A program made the position numbers and the translations under genes. This document shows positions 35,131 through 46,734 of a stretch of 64,000 bases of DNA, piece after piece. Origin of the DNA: Schistosoma mansoni (Eukaryota; Platyhelminthes; Trematoda; Strigeidida; Schistosomatidae); the NCBI RefSeq assembly GCF_000237925.1, contig NW_017385988.1, positions 124,001 to 188,000 of the forward strand, given 5' to 3'. How positions within the stretch are numbered: position 1 is the stretch's first letter; each line of letters begins with the position of its first letter. Under the pieces are notes generated by a model. That model was given only the letters and a program-made list of their open reading frames with translations, made no database searches and was not told where the DNA came from.

Positions 35131-35407
35131 ATTCTACTGGAATTACTTCATTATTGATTGAAAATTAATTTAGGTGCAAATTGTCTTTATTGTACGTATA
35201 GTGAATAGGATTCTAACAGCTTACTGTTAGAATTTAACAAAAACAATGTAGTTGTCGATGCCCAGTAGATAAAACTGTGGGCGAAGATAAATGATGTACT
35301 TATCAACTATGTACGTATATATATCACAATCAAAATAGGTTTATCAAAAAATAAACCACATGAAAAACAATATACAAATTGGAAACATTTATATACATGT
35401 AGTGTGT
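35131..35407. other. Unassigned
   Basis: No supported feature was found. Confidence 0.3.

Positions 35408-35470
<63 letters not shown>
35408..35470. repeat. (TAG)n microsatellite, 21 units
   Basis: An uninterrupted run of the trinucleotide, about 90 bp 3' of the stop codon of the mitochondrial carrier gene, possibly within its 3' UTR. Such a run is likely to vary in length between individuals. Confidence 0.95.
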
Positions 35471-35560
35471 ATCTGTAGTAGCCAAAACGCTAGATTGATA
35501 AACAATCAAATATTACGTAAATCATCAAAAAAAACGCAATCATTTTCTTTTAATCTATCT

Positions 35561-35752
35561 CTATACATTAGAAAATTTATTCCGATAATCATCTTTTAAA
35601 CAAAATAATTTCATAGGTTCATAAACTAAAACAACCCAAAATGAATGAAATGTTGTTTGAATAAGACGAGCGGATAAACCTTTGGAAAACCAACGTATTC
35701 CTTCAAATTGCCATAAATGAATAACACTTTGTTTGAATGGTATATGCGAAAC
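35561..35752 (-). CDS. SLC25A44: SLC25A44-type exon 4 (terminal)
   Basis: The acceptor is ACTCAG|GTTTCG. It codes 63 residues including FEGIRWFSKGLSARLIQTTF and WVVLVYEPMKLF, the last helix of repeat 3, then a short polar tail and TAG. This exon lies 3 kb from exon 3 and has no upstream Met of its own, so it is easy to miss. Confidence 0.9.
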   Translation of the reverse strand, partial: VSHIPFKQSVIHLWQFEGIRWFSKGLSARLIQTTFHSFWVVLVYEPMKLFCLKDDYRNKFSNV

Positions 35753-38700
35753 CTGAGTAGTTTTTTTTAAAGATGAAAGATAATAATAATAATAACGATA
35801 ATATTGGAAACTTTAAAATTCATTAAACACAACAGTAGATGAACACAAAGATCCATTTAGAAAAAACTAACATTCTTATTAGATATTTTCAATTGTACTT
35901 TATAGTTGAAAGCGTGAGTCAATTGAAGCTAGACCACCATTGAAAACCTGGAAGCACTGGACGTCCGTTTCGTCCTATTATGAGACTCCTCAGCAGTGCG
36001 CATCCACGATCCCACACTCGGGAGATTCGAACCTAGGACCTACTAGTCTCGCGCTAGAGCACATTAAGACCGTAGGATGCCGGCTCAGTGGTCTATCGGT
36101 TGAGTGATCTGGCGCGAGAATGGTAGGTCCTAGGTTCGAATCTCGCGAAAGCGGGATCGTGGATGCGCACTGTTGAGGAGTCCCATAATAGAACGAAACG
36201 GCCGTCCAGTGCTTCCAGGTTTTCCATAGTGGTCTAGCTTCAATTGACTCACGCTTTCAACTATGAAAATACTAAATCTCCACGAAACCCCTTCTGATAA
36301 TTGCACTTTAATTACATAAAAACGCAACAAGCTGATTTTATTTAGGTACTTCAATTCAAAGAATTAAATGTAGAAATTCAATGAATTTAATGTATTGTGT
36401 ATTACATTTCGGGACATTATTTAAAACATTCGTAACAAATTGGATAAATGAAAATTGGTCATTTATATTCATTTTTGATATGTCTATTTATTTAGTTATT
36501 TAAACACATAAATATTGGTACAAAGGGGCACCAGATACATATGCGGTCACACAAATTTCATTTGATTTGTGTGACGGCTGTGATACTGCCTGGATGCCCA
36601 AACCGAAGCAGGAAAATATGGCAACTGACTGTTGCAGTTAAAAGAAAGAGTTTAAAAAAGGAGAGTTTATACAATAAAATTATATTCTATCACTAAAGAT
36701 TGTTAATCATAAGAGATATTTCAAAATGCCCAAACTATTAGGAAAAATATAAATCAATGAGGATTTCTGATTTAATAATGTATTTATCCAAAGTAATCTT
36801 TTATTTTATTTATTTAAACACATGAATATTGGTACAAAGAGGCACCGAATACATATGCGCCACACAAATCTCACTTGATTTGTGTGACGGTTGTGATACT
36901 GTCCAGGTGCCCAAACTCGAGCAGGTGGTTTTCTTAGGGGGCCACATACGGAGCTTTTGACCTAAAGGTTTGATCCACAGGACAGTGGAGCATCGTGAGG
37001 AGATGCAGTCCCATGGTAGCCAGTGACCGACGATTGATTCATACGCCATTTGTTTCCTCAGGATACTGGAGACCATGTGCACCATTGGTTTGGAATCAGG
37101 GTTTTCCAACTCCCCTAGGTGAACTATCCGTGTCCACCAACCCGGTTAAAGCGTCGGACATTCGCTTTTCGTCCTCTCAACCTAATAATATTAATGATGA
37201 ATACTTAGTATATTATTTAAAACTAGTTGTCTTTTTGATAAATTCATCAGATCTGTTATAAGGACTATATGATATAGGAATGTAATAACATTTTAAACAG
37301 TCTAATCATACATTAATCTCTTAGTATACTTATACGTGAATCAGACAGATCAACCTGGAAAAATGGAAGCATATGATCAAAGAAAAAAAAGTTAGTTACA
37401 GTACTCACGATATACGAAAGCCAACAGCGTTAAGATAGGCTTAGGTTAAATAAAAACTAATTTTTTCAGTACATAATAGTGTTATAAATTTTCGCATGGC
37501 TGATCATTCAATACATTCAAATATTCGCCTTATACAAAACTACGAGGGGCGGGTTTAGATTAACCCCATGGTCTAGGATGAATACTTGACTATCATCACC
37601 CAACTTCACTTGTGCATCATGACTAACTCCTCTTATGTGTTCATACATACAGGTATACGCAAACTCATAAACAAAATGAGATGTAACTCAACTGTTTATA
37701 CTTTATTCGGGTTTTCGACATAAAATAGACTTCGTTATTTCAACTACGATGACCTTAACTGTGTAGTAAGTCCCACCGATAGCTGATTCAAGTCTTTGTT
37801 TGACTATGAGACTGTTCTATTCACTTCTAAATGTTAGGGATGTAAATATAGTTTTTGATTATAAAAGCGTAGCATCTTTTATGCAAATAATGATTGGTCC
37901 CATTAAATAAACCATTTATCAAATCTTGTTTGTATTAGATTAAATGGATAGCAACCGTTGAATCTATCCAGTTCATGTAGGTTTACAATAAATAGAGCAT
38001 TTGATAGAACCATTGTCTTTTAAATCACTAATTACATCTATTAAAAGATACTTTATTTTTACACATGAAACACCAGCCCCTGCACTATAGTCCAATTGTA
38101 ATTAGACAACAGTTAGTATTCCATAAGCTTGACTTTGTTACATTATTAAGGAATCCATATATATAGCATAAGGACTAATAAACTACACAGCAAGCACTTC
38201 ATATCTTTTTCAATGTCACATGGCGAATAACGCTGATTTGTTATGAAAACCACCAATAAACGTACGAATTTTTAATAGTTAGGAACTTATAAAAGTTAAA
38301 CTGATGTATCCTGTCCTCACCCCACTCCCACCTCATTTTTTTCCGCCAAATCCAACAATCTAGACTTATTTCTCAGAAGAAAAAGGTGATATGCTGGGGC
38401 AGTCAAAGGCCAATATTCGGTGGAATAATACAGACACTTTCGGTTGAAAATGTGGCTTAGATAGTGTACAGGAAGCATGCATATCAGTGACAGACATGGA
38501 CGACTGCATACACTAACAAAAATCAAATATTCTCTCGCGAAATAGTAAAAATATATTTGATGCGCAATCAGATACAATAATTCAGTATCTGATCACATCA
38601 TAGAGAAGATTGGATAAAAATGAAAAGTAAAAAAACTGAAAATATTTCCTTCAGAATTTAAAGACAATTTAGTCCAAAAAATGATTTATATAACGTGAAA

Positions 38701-41700
38701 AACCGTACTATGAGATGAAAACAAACTCACCTGCATTCTTACACGAACGACATCAAGAGGATTAACAATGATAGCAGATGAAATGCCAGCTAGAGGAGCC
38801 GAAATCAACTGAATCAATAATCTAGGAACTGGAGCAGAATCATCGTTTGATGGCAACAATACCGAGTCTTGAACATGTTCCTTACACATTTTCTTTGAAA
38901 TAAAATGAATTAGACCTAATAAAGAGGGAGAAATATATATTCGTGTAAAAGAGAATTGATTGAAAAGTGTTAGAACAGAACAAATACGATAAAAGTAGAA
39001 AATGGTTTCTTTGAATCACGATTGATTATATATATACTTTTCATTATAAGCTTCCTATTAACCCACTAACTACTGTTTTATAATTTACTAATTTTTATTT
39101 GTTGTCAGTTTATTACTGACAGTCTCTCTTACAGCCACCTTTGGCTTGATTATGTTAAGTCAAGGTATATCAAACATTTTTAATAGAATAGATGAATTCT
39201 GGTTAACATTAGAATCCAGAAGTTTATTTTCTTCTATTTGGAATTTGTCAGTCCAATATACCGGCATCCCAGTTTTAATGTTCACATAGGGATTTAAACG
39301 CGGTAATATTTTGTTTTAAACACCCAAAGCGCTTTCCACTCTTCTACTGGGTCGGGCTGTCCACTAACTTGTTCAACAGGTACTCTTCTTACCCCATTTT
39401 CAGTAAGGGTTTAAATTATACCGTTATCAAATATCGTTAGCTTTTGAAAAATATTACTCACAATTCCAAATAAATCATCGGCAATCCCGATTCGGGCGAA
39501 ATAGTAAATATGATGAGAATGAAGAATACTATACTAATTCCTGAATAAGATTGGAAACGTTGATCGACACATTTGAGCTTAAATGCTTAAGTGAGAGGAG
39601 TGAAGCAGACAATTATTTTTAAACAAGCTCAGTGTTTAGGGAGCCCGACTTCTGAATTTTTAGATGGATAAAAAAAATGATAAGTTTTACTGTCGTTCTT
39701 ATCATTAGGATAGTTTTATTTATTTATTTAAACATTGGTACAAAGAGGCACCAAACATATATGCGCCACATAAATCATTCGACTTGTATGAGAGCTGAGG
39801 TACTGCTCGGGTGCCCAAACCGAGGTAGGTGGTTTTCTCAGGAGGCCACACCCCGAGCCTTTGATCTAGAGGTCTAATCCACATGACAATGAAGTAACGT
39901 CAGGAGATGCAGTCCCATGGTAGCCGGTGACCAGTAATTGGTTCATACACCATTTGTTCCTCTAGGATCCTGGAGCCCATGTACACCATTGGTTTGGAAT
40001 CAAGATTTTCCAACTCCTCTCCGTGTCCACCAACCCGCTTAAAGCATCGGACATTCGCTTTTCATCCTCTCAATTTCGTAAATAACACCCCCACCATGGG
40101 AAGGCAGTGAGTAGGACTTCCCTGGTAGTGGTTGTATGCACGTGGCTATTTGAGAGCATTTTGAGAGAGAGCTGACTCTCCCCACTCTCGGCCGTACCAG
40201 GGCATTTGTTAGCACATACAGACAGAAATCCTATTAATGATATTTACAACGAAAAAGCACTGGTGGTTCCGTATGTAATAAACAACCCTATACTTCAAAG
40301 AATATTAAACAAGCTTACATGCATACAAACAGAAACAATATTCAGAAATATAAGAAAGCCCTTTACATAGCTTCAAAGAAATGAAAACTATTGCGTATCA
40401 AATAGATACTTCAGTTGGCAGTATATGGTATGCTTTGAACATACATACATAAAATACTTGTGGGGTCAAACTTTACCACTTTTACTCTAGTCTCTTACAC
40501 TTTTTATACTATTCAGAGTTCCTTAGGATGAGTTTCTGAGTATTTAATAATTTAGGAGCTAAGGAAAAAAGACTGTGAGAAAAGTAAACAGGTTTCACAC
40601 TTGGGTGTATCGATCAAGTATTCACTACTCGTCAGGTTTTGGAATATGAATATACTCACCGCCGCCTGACGATATTTATATTTCTTGACTTGAGAGTTGC
40701 CCTTGACACTGTTGGTCAACAGGTTTTATTGAGACGTCCGTAATTAAAAAACGGACCGAAGAAGTACGTTGACTTATGTAGGTTTTTTTCACTGAAAATC
40801 ATCGGTTGTGCCACAGCATATGGTAAATTGTCATAATAATTGGTTACATCAAGTGGTGGTTGTCAGGGCTTTCCACTTTTCTGATGTTACTCAACTTTAT
40901 CAGATACATTTCTGGAAATGATAATTCCATAGTTCCACTTTTCAAGGGTTAGATTCCTACTTCGAGATGCCCCGAACAAACCAGAGTATGAAGATAACAC
41001 TGAATTAAAGACGTTGAAAAAACGCAACCTTTTGAACAACCTAAAGGACAACTTAGTCATACTTGAAGTATGTTTCCCCTCCCCATTACTTCATAATTGA
41101 TCTGTGTTGGAATCTAGTTTAACCGTTGAGAATGAAGAGATTAAGCGCACTGAATCAGTTAGCTACAACGTAGGACCAGGCACATATATGCATCGGCGCA
41201 CTGACTACTTTTCTTATTATAGAAGTCTCATCAGGCCTTACCGATTTCCAGTAAACCCGGTTGGTATAGTAGGATCGTAGAGAATACATGATACAGGTTG
41301 TATAGTTCAACTGGGTTGTCAAGATAATCGAGCACTATTACTGCGCCAGTACATGAGCTACTATCGGCCAATTAGGAATAATAGTAATGGTTTGAATAAC
41401 AACTATAAACAACTTACCACAAAATTTATCATAAAAAGACCACCACAATGCCGAACTAGGTACAAAAGTGCACATAGATATCAGGCAACCTTTGTAGAAA
41501 CCTTTTAGCCCGTGAGTTTGTTTGATATAACGAATTACGCCACAAAGACGACCCCAATTGGAATTCATTTCATTTTCTGTTAAATGAACCGGAGTTAATG
41601 GACGAAAACGGTGTGGGTTAGATGATAAATTCGAATTTTTGTAAACCATATTTGTATGAATACGATTACAATTCACAACCATTAAATGTTGAGACACAAC

Positions 41701-43070
41701 ATCAATAGGAACAAAAAAACCTTGAGCAACACATGAAGCCACTGCACCACCAACAAAAGATCGGTGAATAGGACTTAGTGTTGGAAAGACTGTACATGCT
41801 TGTCTGGCTACTTCATATGTGGAAACGTAAATGGTACCTAGTTAAGAAGAAAAATACATTTTAAGACTACAGGAAAAAAATGAAAATTCATCACACAATA
41901 ATTTGAATACTCCCACAAACCAGTATCAGAGAGAAAACCACTTTTTCTATACCCAGCCTTTTCTACTACTACTGATAATATTACCAATTTTACTACTCTG
42001 CGATTTGTCTTGCTAACTTTATCTCATCATGCTATGTTATGACAACTTGAGCCGATACATATACATGTTAGTTTATAAGTGGCGTATGACTGACTGAAGG
42101 AGAAAATCTCAAAAAACTTCGGTAAATTACATTTTTCAACTAAATGATGTAGCCATAACGTTCAGTACTGATAAGGCCTCATTGTTATTGTGTGGCGCAT
42201 ATGTTTGGTGCCCTCTTGTACCAATGTTTGTGTTCAAATAGATAAATAAAGAAGTGGCAACTAAACAAAGATGTGGCATGAAGTTATTGACTGTTGGTCC
42301 GAGCCATGTTATTAAGTGATGATTATCTGGTTGGGCCCCGCGCGATTATTGTGACTAGCGGTTGAAGATGTTAGATATTACTTAAAATCGGTCGCAACGT
42401 GACAAAAGCATTCATTCTTTGTTAACACCTAGATCCCGAGTTTCGAAATTATCTTTGACCTTTCATTTAGCACATTTGTTCCCTCTTTTCAAATCCTATT
42501 CTCCACGCCTAACCTTTTTACTATGACAACCAATACACATTGGTACTAGGTTCTATGTTGATTATGACTGACTGTCTGACTAAAGCAGACTTCTACAACT
42601 GATATGAAACTTTTAAATACTATCTTTTTCATCGGATATTTATGTATTTAGGACGATGGAATCATATTTTTCTTAGACGGATATACATGAAAGTTGATAC
42701 TGTTTAAGTGTCTATTTATAAAAATTAAAGTAAAGCAGTCCACCTAAGTATGTAAATGACCGTTCGAGACCAGAACTAAAGCCTATAAAACAGAAAGAAG
42801 CAACCCACCTGAGAATATGTGAAATGATCGAACCAAGTAGCCACTATACAATCCTCGAAAACCCTCTTCCTTGACAACAGAAGAAATTGCATGTACAAGA
42901 CCACGATAAACCTGGGCACCTTCTTGAAGTTGGAGTCTCGTACGAAGCAAAACAAATGGATATAATAGAGTCTGGGCAGTAAAATTCCCCAAACCAGAAA
43001 GAGGAAAAAACATATGCTTTTTCAGCATTGACAGCTCTATCACTTCAAAATTCCCAAGGTTACCCGGCAT
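35561..43070 (-). CDS. SLC25A44: Mitochondrial carrier, SLC25A44-type (four coding exons, complete)
   Basis: Joined minus-strand exons 43070-42809, 41837-41418, 38915-38731 and 35752-35561 give 352 residues (the human protein has 314). All junctions are GT..AG and the phases fit. Three carrier repeats are present: signature 1 YPFVLLRTR (residues 37-45), signature 2 VPIDVVSQHLM (130-140), signature 3 NPLDVVRVRMQ (279-289). The first two depart from P-x-[DE]-x-x-[KR] in the way I recall human SLC25A44 departing from it (no acid in the first, Ser for the base in the second), and GLSARLI in exon 4 also matches. The mammalian protein imports branched-chain amino acids across the inner mitochondrial membrane; substrate here is inferred. 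The extra length lies mostly in the matrix loop of repeat 2 (~residues 141-180) and before repeat 3. An in-frame TAA sits three codons before the ATG, supporting this start. Introns carry repeats of families A, C and B-ribo. Confidence 0.92.
35895..36302. mobile_element. Two B-ribo retroposons head to head (inverted pair) in SLC25A44 intron 3
   Basis: The antisense copy 35895-36066 and sense copy 36078-36302 meet at their tRNA-like ends with ~11 bp between. The left copy has CTGAGGA and the right TTGAGGA at the ribozyme box; both keep GAAAC and the palindromic stem III. Transcription of the intron would give a hairpin with a stem of roughly 150-170 bp. Confidence 0.8.
36482..36613 (-). repeat. 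Family C fragment in SLC25A44 intron 3
   Basis: Only the tail-side ~130 bp are present (tttatttagttatttaaaca to ccaaaccgaagcagg). Confidence 0.65.
36805..37181 (-). repeat. Family C repeat in SLC25A44 intron 3, truncated
   Basis: It runs from tttatttatttaaacacatg to gcttttcgtcctctcaa and lacks the ccctggtacggcc-side third. A ~99-codon antisense frame crosses it (starts MENPDSKPMVHM). A similar frame exists in the copy at 54540-55057 but not in the others, so it is probably chance. Confidence 0.7.
37182..38730. other. SLC25A44 intron 3, remainder
   Basis: No conserved exon or repeat shared with the window was recognised. The minus-strand frame 38577-38317 is unrecognised. Confidence 0.35.
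38731..38915 (-). CDS. SLC25A44: SLC25A44-type exon 3
   Basis: The acceptor is TATTAG|GTCTAATTC, chosen because it alone keeps the frame from exon 2; the donor is CAG|GTGAGT. It codes an Asp/Ser-containing linker, then APLAGISSAIIVNPLDVVRV, signature 3. Confidence 0.88.
38916..39711. other. SLC25A44 intron 2, left part
   Basis: No supported feature was found; it contains the polypyrimidine and branch region for exon 3. Confidence 0.35.
39712..40208 (-). repeat. Family C retroposon-like repeat in SLC25A44 intron 2, near full length
   Basis: All blocks from tttatttatttaaacattgg to cgtaccagggcatttg are present. Confidence 0.7.
40610..41095 (+). mobile_element. LINE family A RT fragment in SLC25A44 intron 2
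   Basis: Short open pieces read GCIDQVFTTRQVLEYEYTHR, RLTIFIFLDLRVALDTV and later SRVRFLLRDAPNKPEYED, matching the region around the catalytic FLDLKAAFD of the copy at 26835. It is strongly decayed. Confidence 0.6.
41150..41215 (-). mobile_element. LINE family A 3' UTR end, antisense
   Basis: The block caacgtaggaccaggcacat atatgcatcgg is the reverse complement of the end of the family A 3' UTR. Confidence 0.55.
41418..41837 (-). CDS. SLC25A44: SLC25A44-type exon 2
   Basis: The acceptor is CTAG|GTACC and the donor GTG|GTAAGT. It codes GTIYVSTYEVAR, VGGAVASCVAQGFFVPIDVV (signature 2), a family-atypical Asn/Pro/Arg-rich loop, then GLKGFYKGCLISMCTFVPSS and ALWWSFYDKF. The reading frame stays open past the donor for ~25 codons. 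Confidence 0.9.
41980..42115 (+). mobile_element. LINE family A 3' UTR trace in SLC25A44 intron 1
   Basis: gacaacttgagccgatacat atacatg is the family A 3' terminal block; little else is preserved. Confidence 0.4.
42185..42250 (+). repeat. Family C tail fragment in SLC25A44 intron 1
   Basis: gtgtggcgcatatgtttggt through ttgtaccaatgtttgtgttc followed by agataaataaa is the sense-strand 3' end of family C, and shows the tail-like terminus clearly. Confidence 0.6.
42255..42595 (+). mobile_element. LINE family A 3' fragment in SLC25A44 intron 1
   Basis: It begins with aagatgtggcatgaagttat (the TKMWHEV region) and the LGPSHV..DDYLVGPRAI-like reading, then the 3' UTR ending near gtactaggttctatgttg. 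Confidence 0.6.
42809..43070 (-). CDS. SLC25A44: SLC25A44-type exon 1
   Basis: Codes residues 1-87 plus one base. It contains the first transmembrane pair with the YPFVLLRTR signature and GLYSGYLVRSFHIFSG. The donor is CAG|GTGGGT. Confidence 0.9.
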
Positions 43071-44124
43071 CCCAAGTTAGATAAACACAAAACAGATCCA
43101 GAAGCTCAACATTTTCCGGCTGAAACTAAAATCAAGAACAAATAAGAAGCTGAAATAATTTAGGACTTGACTTCAATAATATTCTTTAAGATTTTCAACA
43201 ACCGAAAATATGTAATGGTCTTTTTAGTAGTACACTTAACTAATTTATAATCGGTTTCATAAACACTACTTCTGCAGGCAGTAAATTTGAAGATATGAAT
43301 ATTCGTTGAAATAAATTGATACACTGGACATATATACTGGGTTGATCTGATTTGTCAGATTTCAAATCATTAAATAGTACTGTGTGTGTTGCGCTTAAAG
43401 ACTCATTACTTACGACAGAACAGCGTCAAGAAGTCTATACTTTAAGCCATCAAAATGGATAAACGTGCAGGAAATCTTTGAACTCTACTGGAGCTATAAC
43501 TCAGTTTTCGAATTGGCGGTCACAACTAGCACATTTTTTATAGCGTAAGTTCTACTGGTTTTATACAGATTACTGAATAGACTGACTATACTCGTAGATT
43601 ATCATCCCGGTGTGAATAAATTTCTACGATCGATTTAATTGTGCTAGCTTTCTGTTTGAAATACCTACTAAAACTAGACACAAAATGAACAAATTTGTCA
43701 ATTATTTCTGCCTATCTAATTACTTTCTGTTCCCATAACACTGTGACAACTACATCTTCATGGTTTGCATAATACACAATTGTCAATTACGCAATCTGAA
43801 ATGATCAGGATAACTCAGTCAGTCAGTCAGCTATAACGTACAAATTAAACAATTAGCTTTCGTACAGTTATTAGAAAACTTTGATGTACAATTCCTACCA
43901 CCGTAATGGTTGTGGAAGATCTGGTAAGTAATTAAGATGAGAATTCGAATACTGAGTACCAACGACCCGCAGAATGACTAGGAAAATGACTCATATAACA
44001 AAGACGCGGAAATGATAATAATAATGATAATTTAAAAGGTCACATAACATACATACACCGATATGGCTAATCACTCAAAACAAACACTGAGACAAAGTTA
44101 GATGGTATGAAATAGAATGTAGGT
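43071..44124. other. Upstream region of SLC25A44-type gene
   Basis: This presumably holds the 5' UTR and promoter. No TATA box or spliced-leader acceptor could be singled out with confidence. Confidence 0.35.
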
Positions 44125-44993
44125 ACTAAATTTATGTAGCAGAAACGGAACGTATTATATCATATTGAAGTAGTATCAGTAGAGCAGACATGCATACTAT
44201 ACAGCGACCATTAACTCACATCATCCATAGGCGACACGTGAGAATGCAAAGCACATAAGTCAATCAACCCGATAAACAATAAATAAAGATAGGACCCCAG
44301 AAATAATATGGTCTGAAAAACATGCGAAATACACAATCCAGAAGCTCTGGCTCAAATCCCACAACTCTTAGTTAGGTTAACAACTATTATAAACCACGAA
44401 CTAATTGCTAAAACAAGTGATCAGATACGACAAATGCATATATATATATATATATATATGCATCTATACCTGTGAATTACACAACCATTTCGTAGAACTA
44501 CCCAGAAGTGCATGCACCAACAACTTCGCAAAAACAATAACACATAATCTGCAGGTAAGCACTATACTCAGCTTTAATATTACGTGTTCGTTTACATTTA
44601 TTTAAATTGACTGCTGTATATAATACATATATGTAAACATATTTACGCTTTCTTGAAGTAAATGAGATTGTAACGACAGGTAAAGTGACCGGCCTGGGTC
44701 CCAGTCAACCTCTAGTCACCCACCTTTCAAACTTTATTCTTTGTGCCCTGTCCTTTTCTATATTAAACCCTATAATTGATGTTTAATAATCTTAGAAAAG
44801 TTTGGTGTCTAGTATCGTAATAGAATTAACGCAAACTGATTTCTCTTCCTCAATGGTATTGTCAAAAACTTCTGCACAATGGGTTGCCATTGTATTGTGT
44901 GGAAGGTTTACTACGATACGTCGGCCAAGGCGCAAAACCGACCCGTTTAAAAACCCGCCAGAGTAGTGGGCAGGATTTTGAACTCAAGGACAA
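44125..44993. repeat. Left inverted arm of the 10.27-kb element
   Basis: 869 bp. It contains an (AT)n run at 44436-44460 and an open frame 44405-44605 spanning a good splice-donor-like CTGCAG|GTAAGC at about 44550. Confidence 0.9.
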
Positions 44994-45206
44994 TTTTCTA
45001 ATGTTTACTGGTTCAATTTATTCGGGCTGATTACTTGTAGTTTGCGATCAAAATCTGGACACAATATCGTATCAACAATACATATACATATACATCAAAT
45101 ATTCCTCTAATTAGCCAGGACAATAATTGCTTTTAAGTGATCGCTTACAGACAAACATATGGACTTACGACATTTGTAAACAACATTGTAACTTTTGATT
45201 TCTAGA

Positions 45207-45367
45207 CTACTCTGTCCTTTGCTTTAACACCGACAAAGAATATTCAATAGTTGATTTGATAAACGGTGGACCTATTAGACCACTTGTATGAACATGCTCG
45301 GTAAAATCTGCTTTTGGTATGAATGGATAAGTATCAATCGGTTCAGTTGGCCAATCTAGTTGACACC
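45207..45367 (-). CDS. Exon-like open frame, unidentified (52 codons to a stop)
   Basis: On the minus strand an acceptor-like GTAAGCAG|GG opens a 52-codon frame starting CQLDWPTEPIDTYPFIPKAD, then with TSGLIGPPFIKS, and ending KQRTE before TAG. Composition looks protein-like (balanced residues, Pro/Gly turns, no simple repeats). It begins ~210 bp inside the left arm. I do not recognise the protein and found no certain upstream exon. It may be the last exon of a gene carried by the element, a captured host exon, or chance. Confidence 0.4.
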
Positions 45368-45372
45368 CTGCT

Positions 45373-46430
45373 TACCATCAAAATAAATGATAGTGAACTT
45401 CATTATAATGACTTCTAATCGTTTACAAGTGACTGATCACATCATATAAGTGATACGGTTATTATCTACATATTCTACTCCTTTGGAGATAATTGATTTT
45501 CTTCCTCTGTTGCGATACACTGAGATGTACTGTGGTTCAAAGTCTAAAACGTTCAAGACCATTAAGGATGGAAGAACAACTTAGGACAAGTTACCACTCC
45601 CATATAACAACAGTGGCCGATCGTCTTACTATTTACTGATAGACAAGCATTTCTCGAAAACCAAATGAAATGGAATGAACTAACAGGTTCGTTAAATGCA
45701 ATTAATGAAATGCAATTATGAGCCATTTAAAAGTAAAGCATATTCTACACTCAATAAACTGGGTCGAGATCATTCAACAGTGCCTAGACCATGTAGTGGG
45801 TTGCAAATTTATTAAGAAGGAGATGGGGCTTGATTACCCTCAAATTCAAATATCCCCGCTAACAGATGCACTAAACTACTACACAGTGGCCCATGTGTAA
45901 GATCCATTTTGAAGGTTTCGTGTGTGAAAATCTCTCCATGCATATATTCGCAACTTGTTCTTAATGGGTTCTTTATTTGTGCGTTATTGTTAGTCTTTTT
46001 GATGCCATTTGAGATTGTAATGTTCCATTTCATAATAGTTTTCCCATTTCTTTGTCGCTTTCACTGAGTTTCTATTTTTGTTTCTGGACTGTATCTATGT
46101 TGTTTTAATTGATATTTTATCTTGGCGGCAGCCATATTGATTGTTCCCTCTTTGATTGTGTTGCTTGATTTGACTGGGATCGTGCATTTTGGTTGTGAAT
46201 TTGAGTACTTTCCCAGAATTGGAAACACTTTGTGTTATAAAGCAACAAACAATTACTTGATCTATCCAGAAAGAATAGAATAACACTTATTTTGTGGTGC
46301 GTTCGGTAATTTTTTTATATTTCTTATCAATATGTCTATTTATTGTAATTTTGATCAATTATTGTGGGAACAATTATTGGTTAAATAACTGAGTGGTAAT
46401 ATTTGTTTAAGTAAAATTGTACATTTGTAT
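45373..46430. other. Unassigned interior of the inverted-repeat element
   Basis: Several 60-75-codon frames occur on both strands (plus 45718-45900; minus 46033-45812 and 46286-46095). On the minus strand at ~46136 a start-like aatATGGCTGCCGCCAAG occurs, giving MAAAKIKYQLKQHRYSPETK. None is recognised. Confidence 0.3.
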
Positions 46431-46509
46431 TTATGATGAACTGTTGTTGTCCCAATCACCTTGTTCTGACTTCGATTGGGGCGCGCGTTACTACTCGTTT
46501 ACCCGACAG

Positions 46510-46704
46510 TTATTCTTCACCTAAATCATGTTTAGATCTCATAGGTTTGGATTTTATACCAGGCATTGTGAAGTTCGGGCATTTCAATGTCGAAGAGGTA
46601 AAGGAGGATAGGGAGATATTAATACGATGTGCGATATCATCGATTATCTTTTCGATCTCAGTTTCCGTAACGGCTGAGGCTCGTTTGTTGAAGAATTTCA
46701 CCAC
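46510..46704 (-). CDS. Unidentified open frame
   Basis: 64 codons with a charged start region (KFFNKRASAVTETEIEKIID), then IAHRINISLSSFTSST and a basic end. The opposite strand is open across the same bases, so coding potential is ambiguous. No family was recognised. It could be part of the element's own gene together with 45207-45367, which has the same orientation. Confidence 0.3.
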   Translation of the reverse strand: MVKFFNKRASAVTETEIEKIIDDIAHRINISLSSFTSSTLKCPNFTMPGIKSKPMRSKHDLGEE

Positions 46705-46734
46705 AATTGACCCTATGATGATGTCAAACTAAAC

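Noticed and set aside
35408-35470. CRISPR-like or coding repeat at the TAG run
   Set aside because: It is a plain trinucleotide microsatellite.
36810-37109. 99-codon antisense frame as a gene
   Set aside because: It lies wholly within a family C repeat, and most other copies do not keep it open.
46430-46520. Dynamin-like VVTRAPIEVR reading on the minus strand
   Set aside because: No GTP-binding P-loop precedes it and a stop separates it from the neighbouring frame; probably chance.
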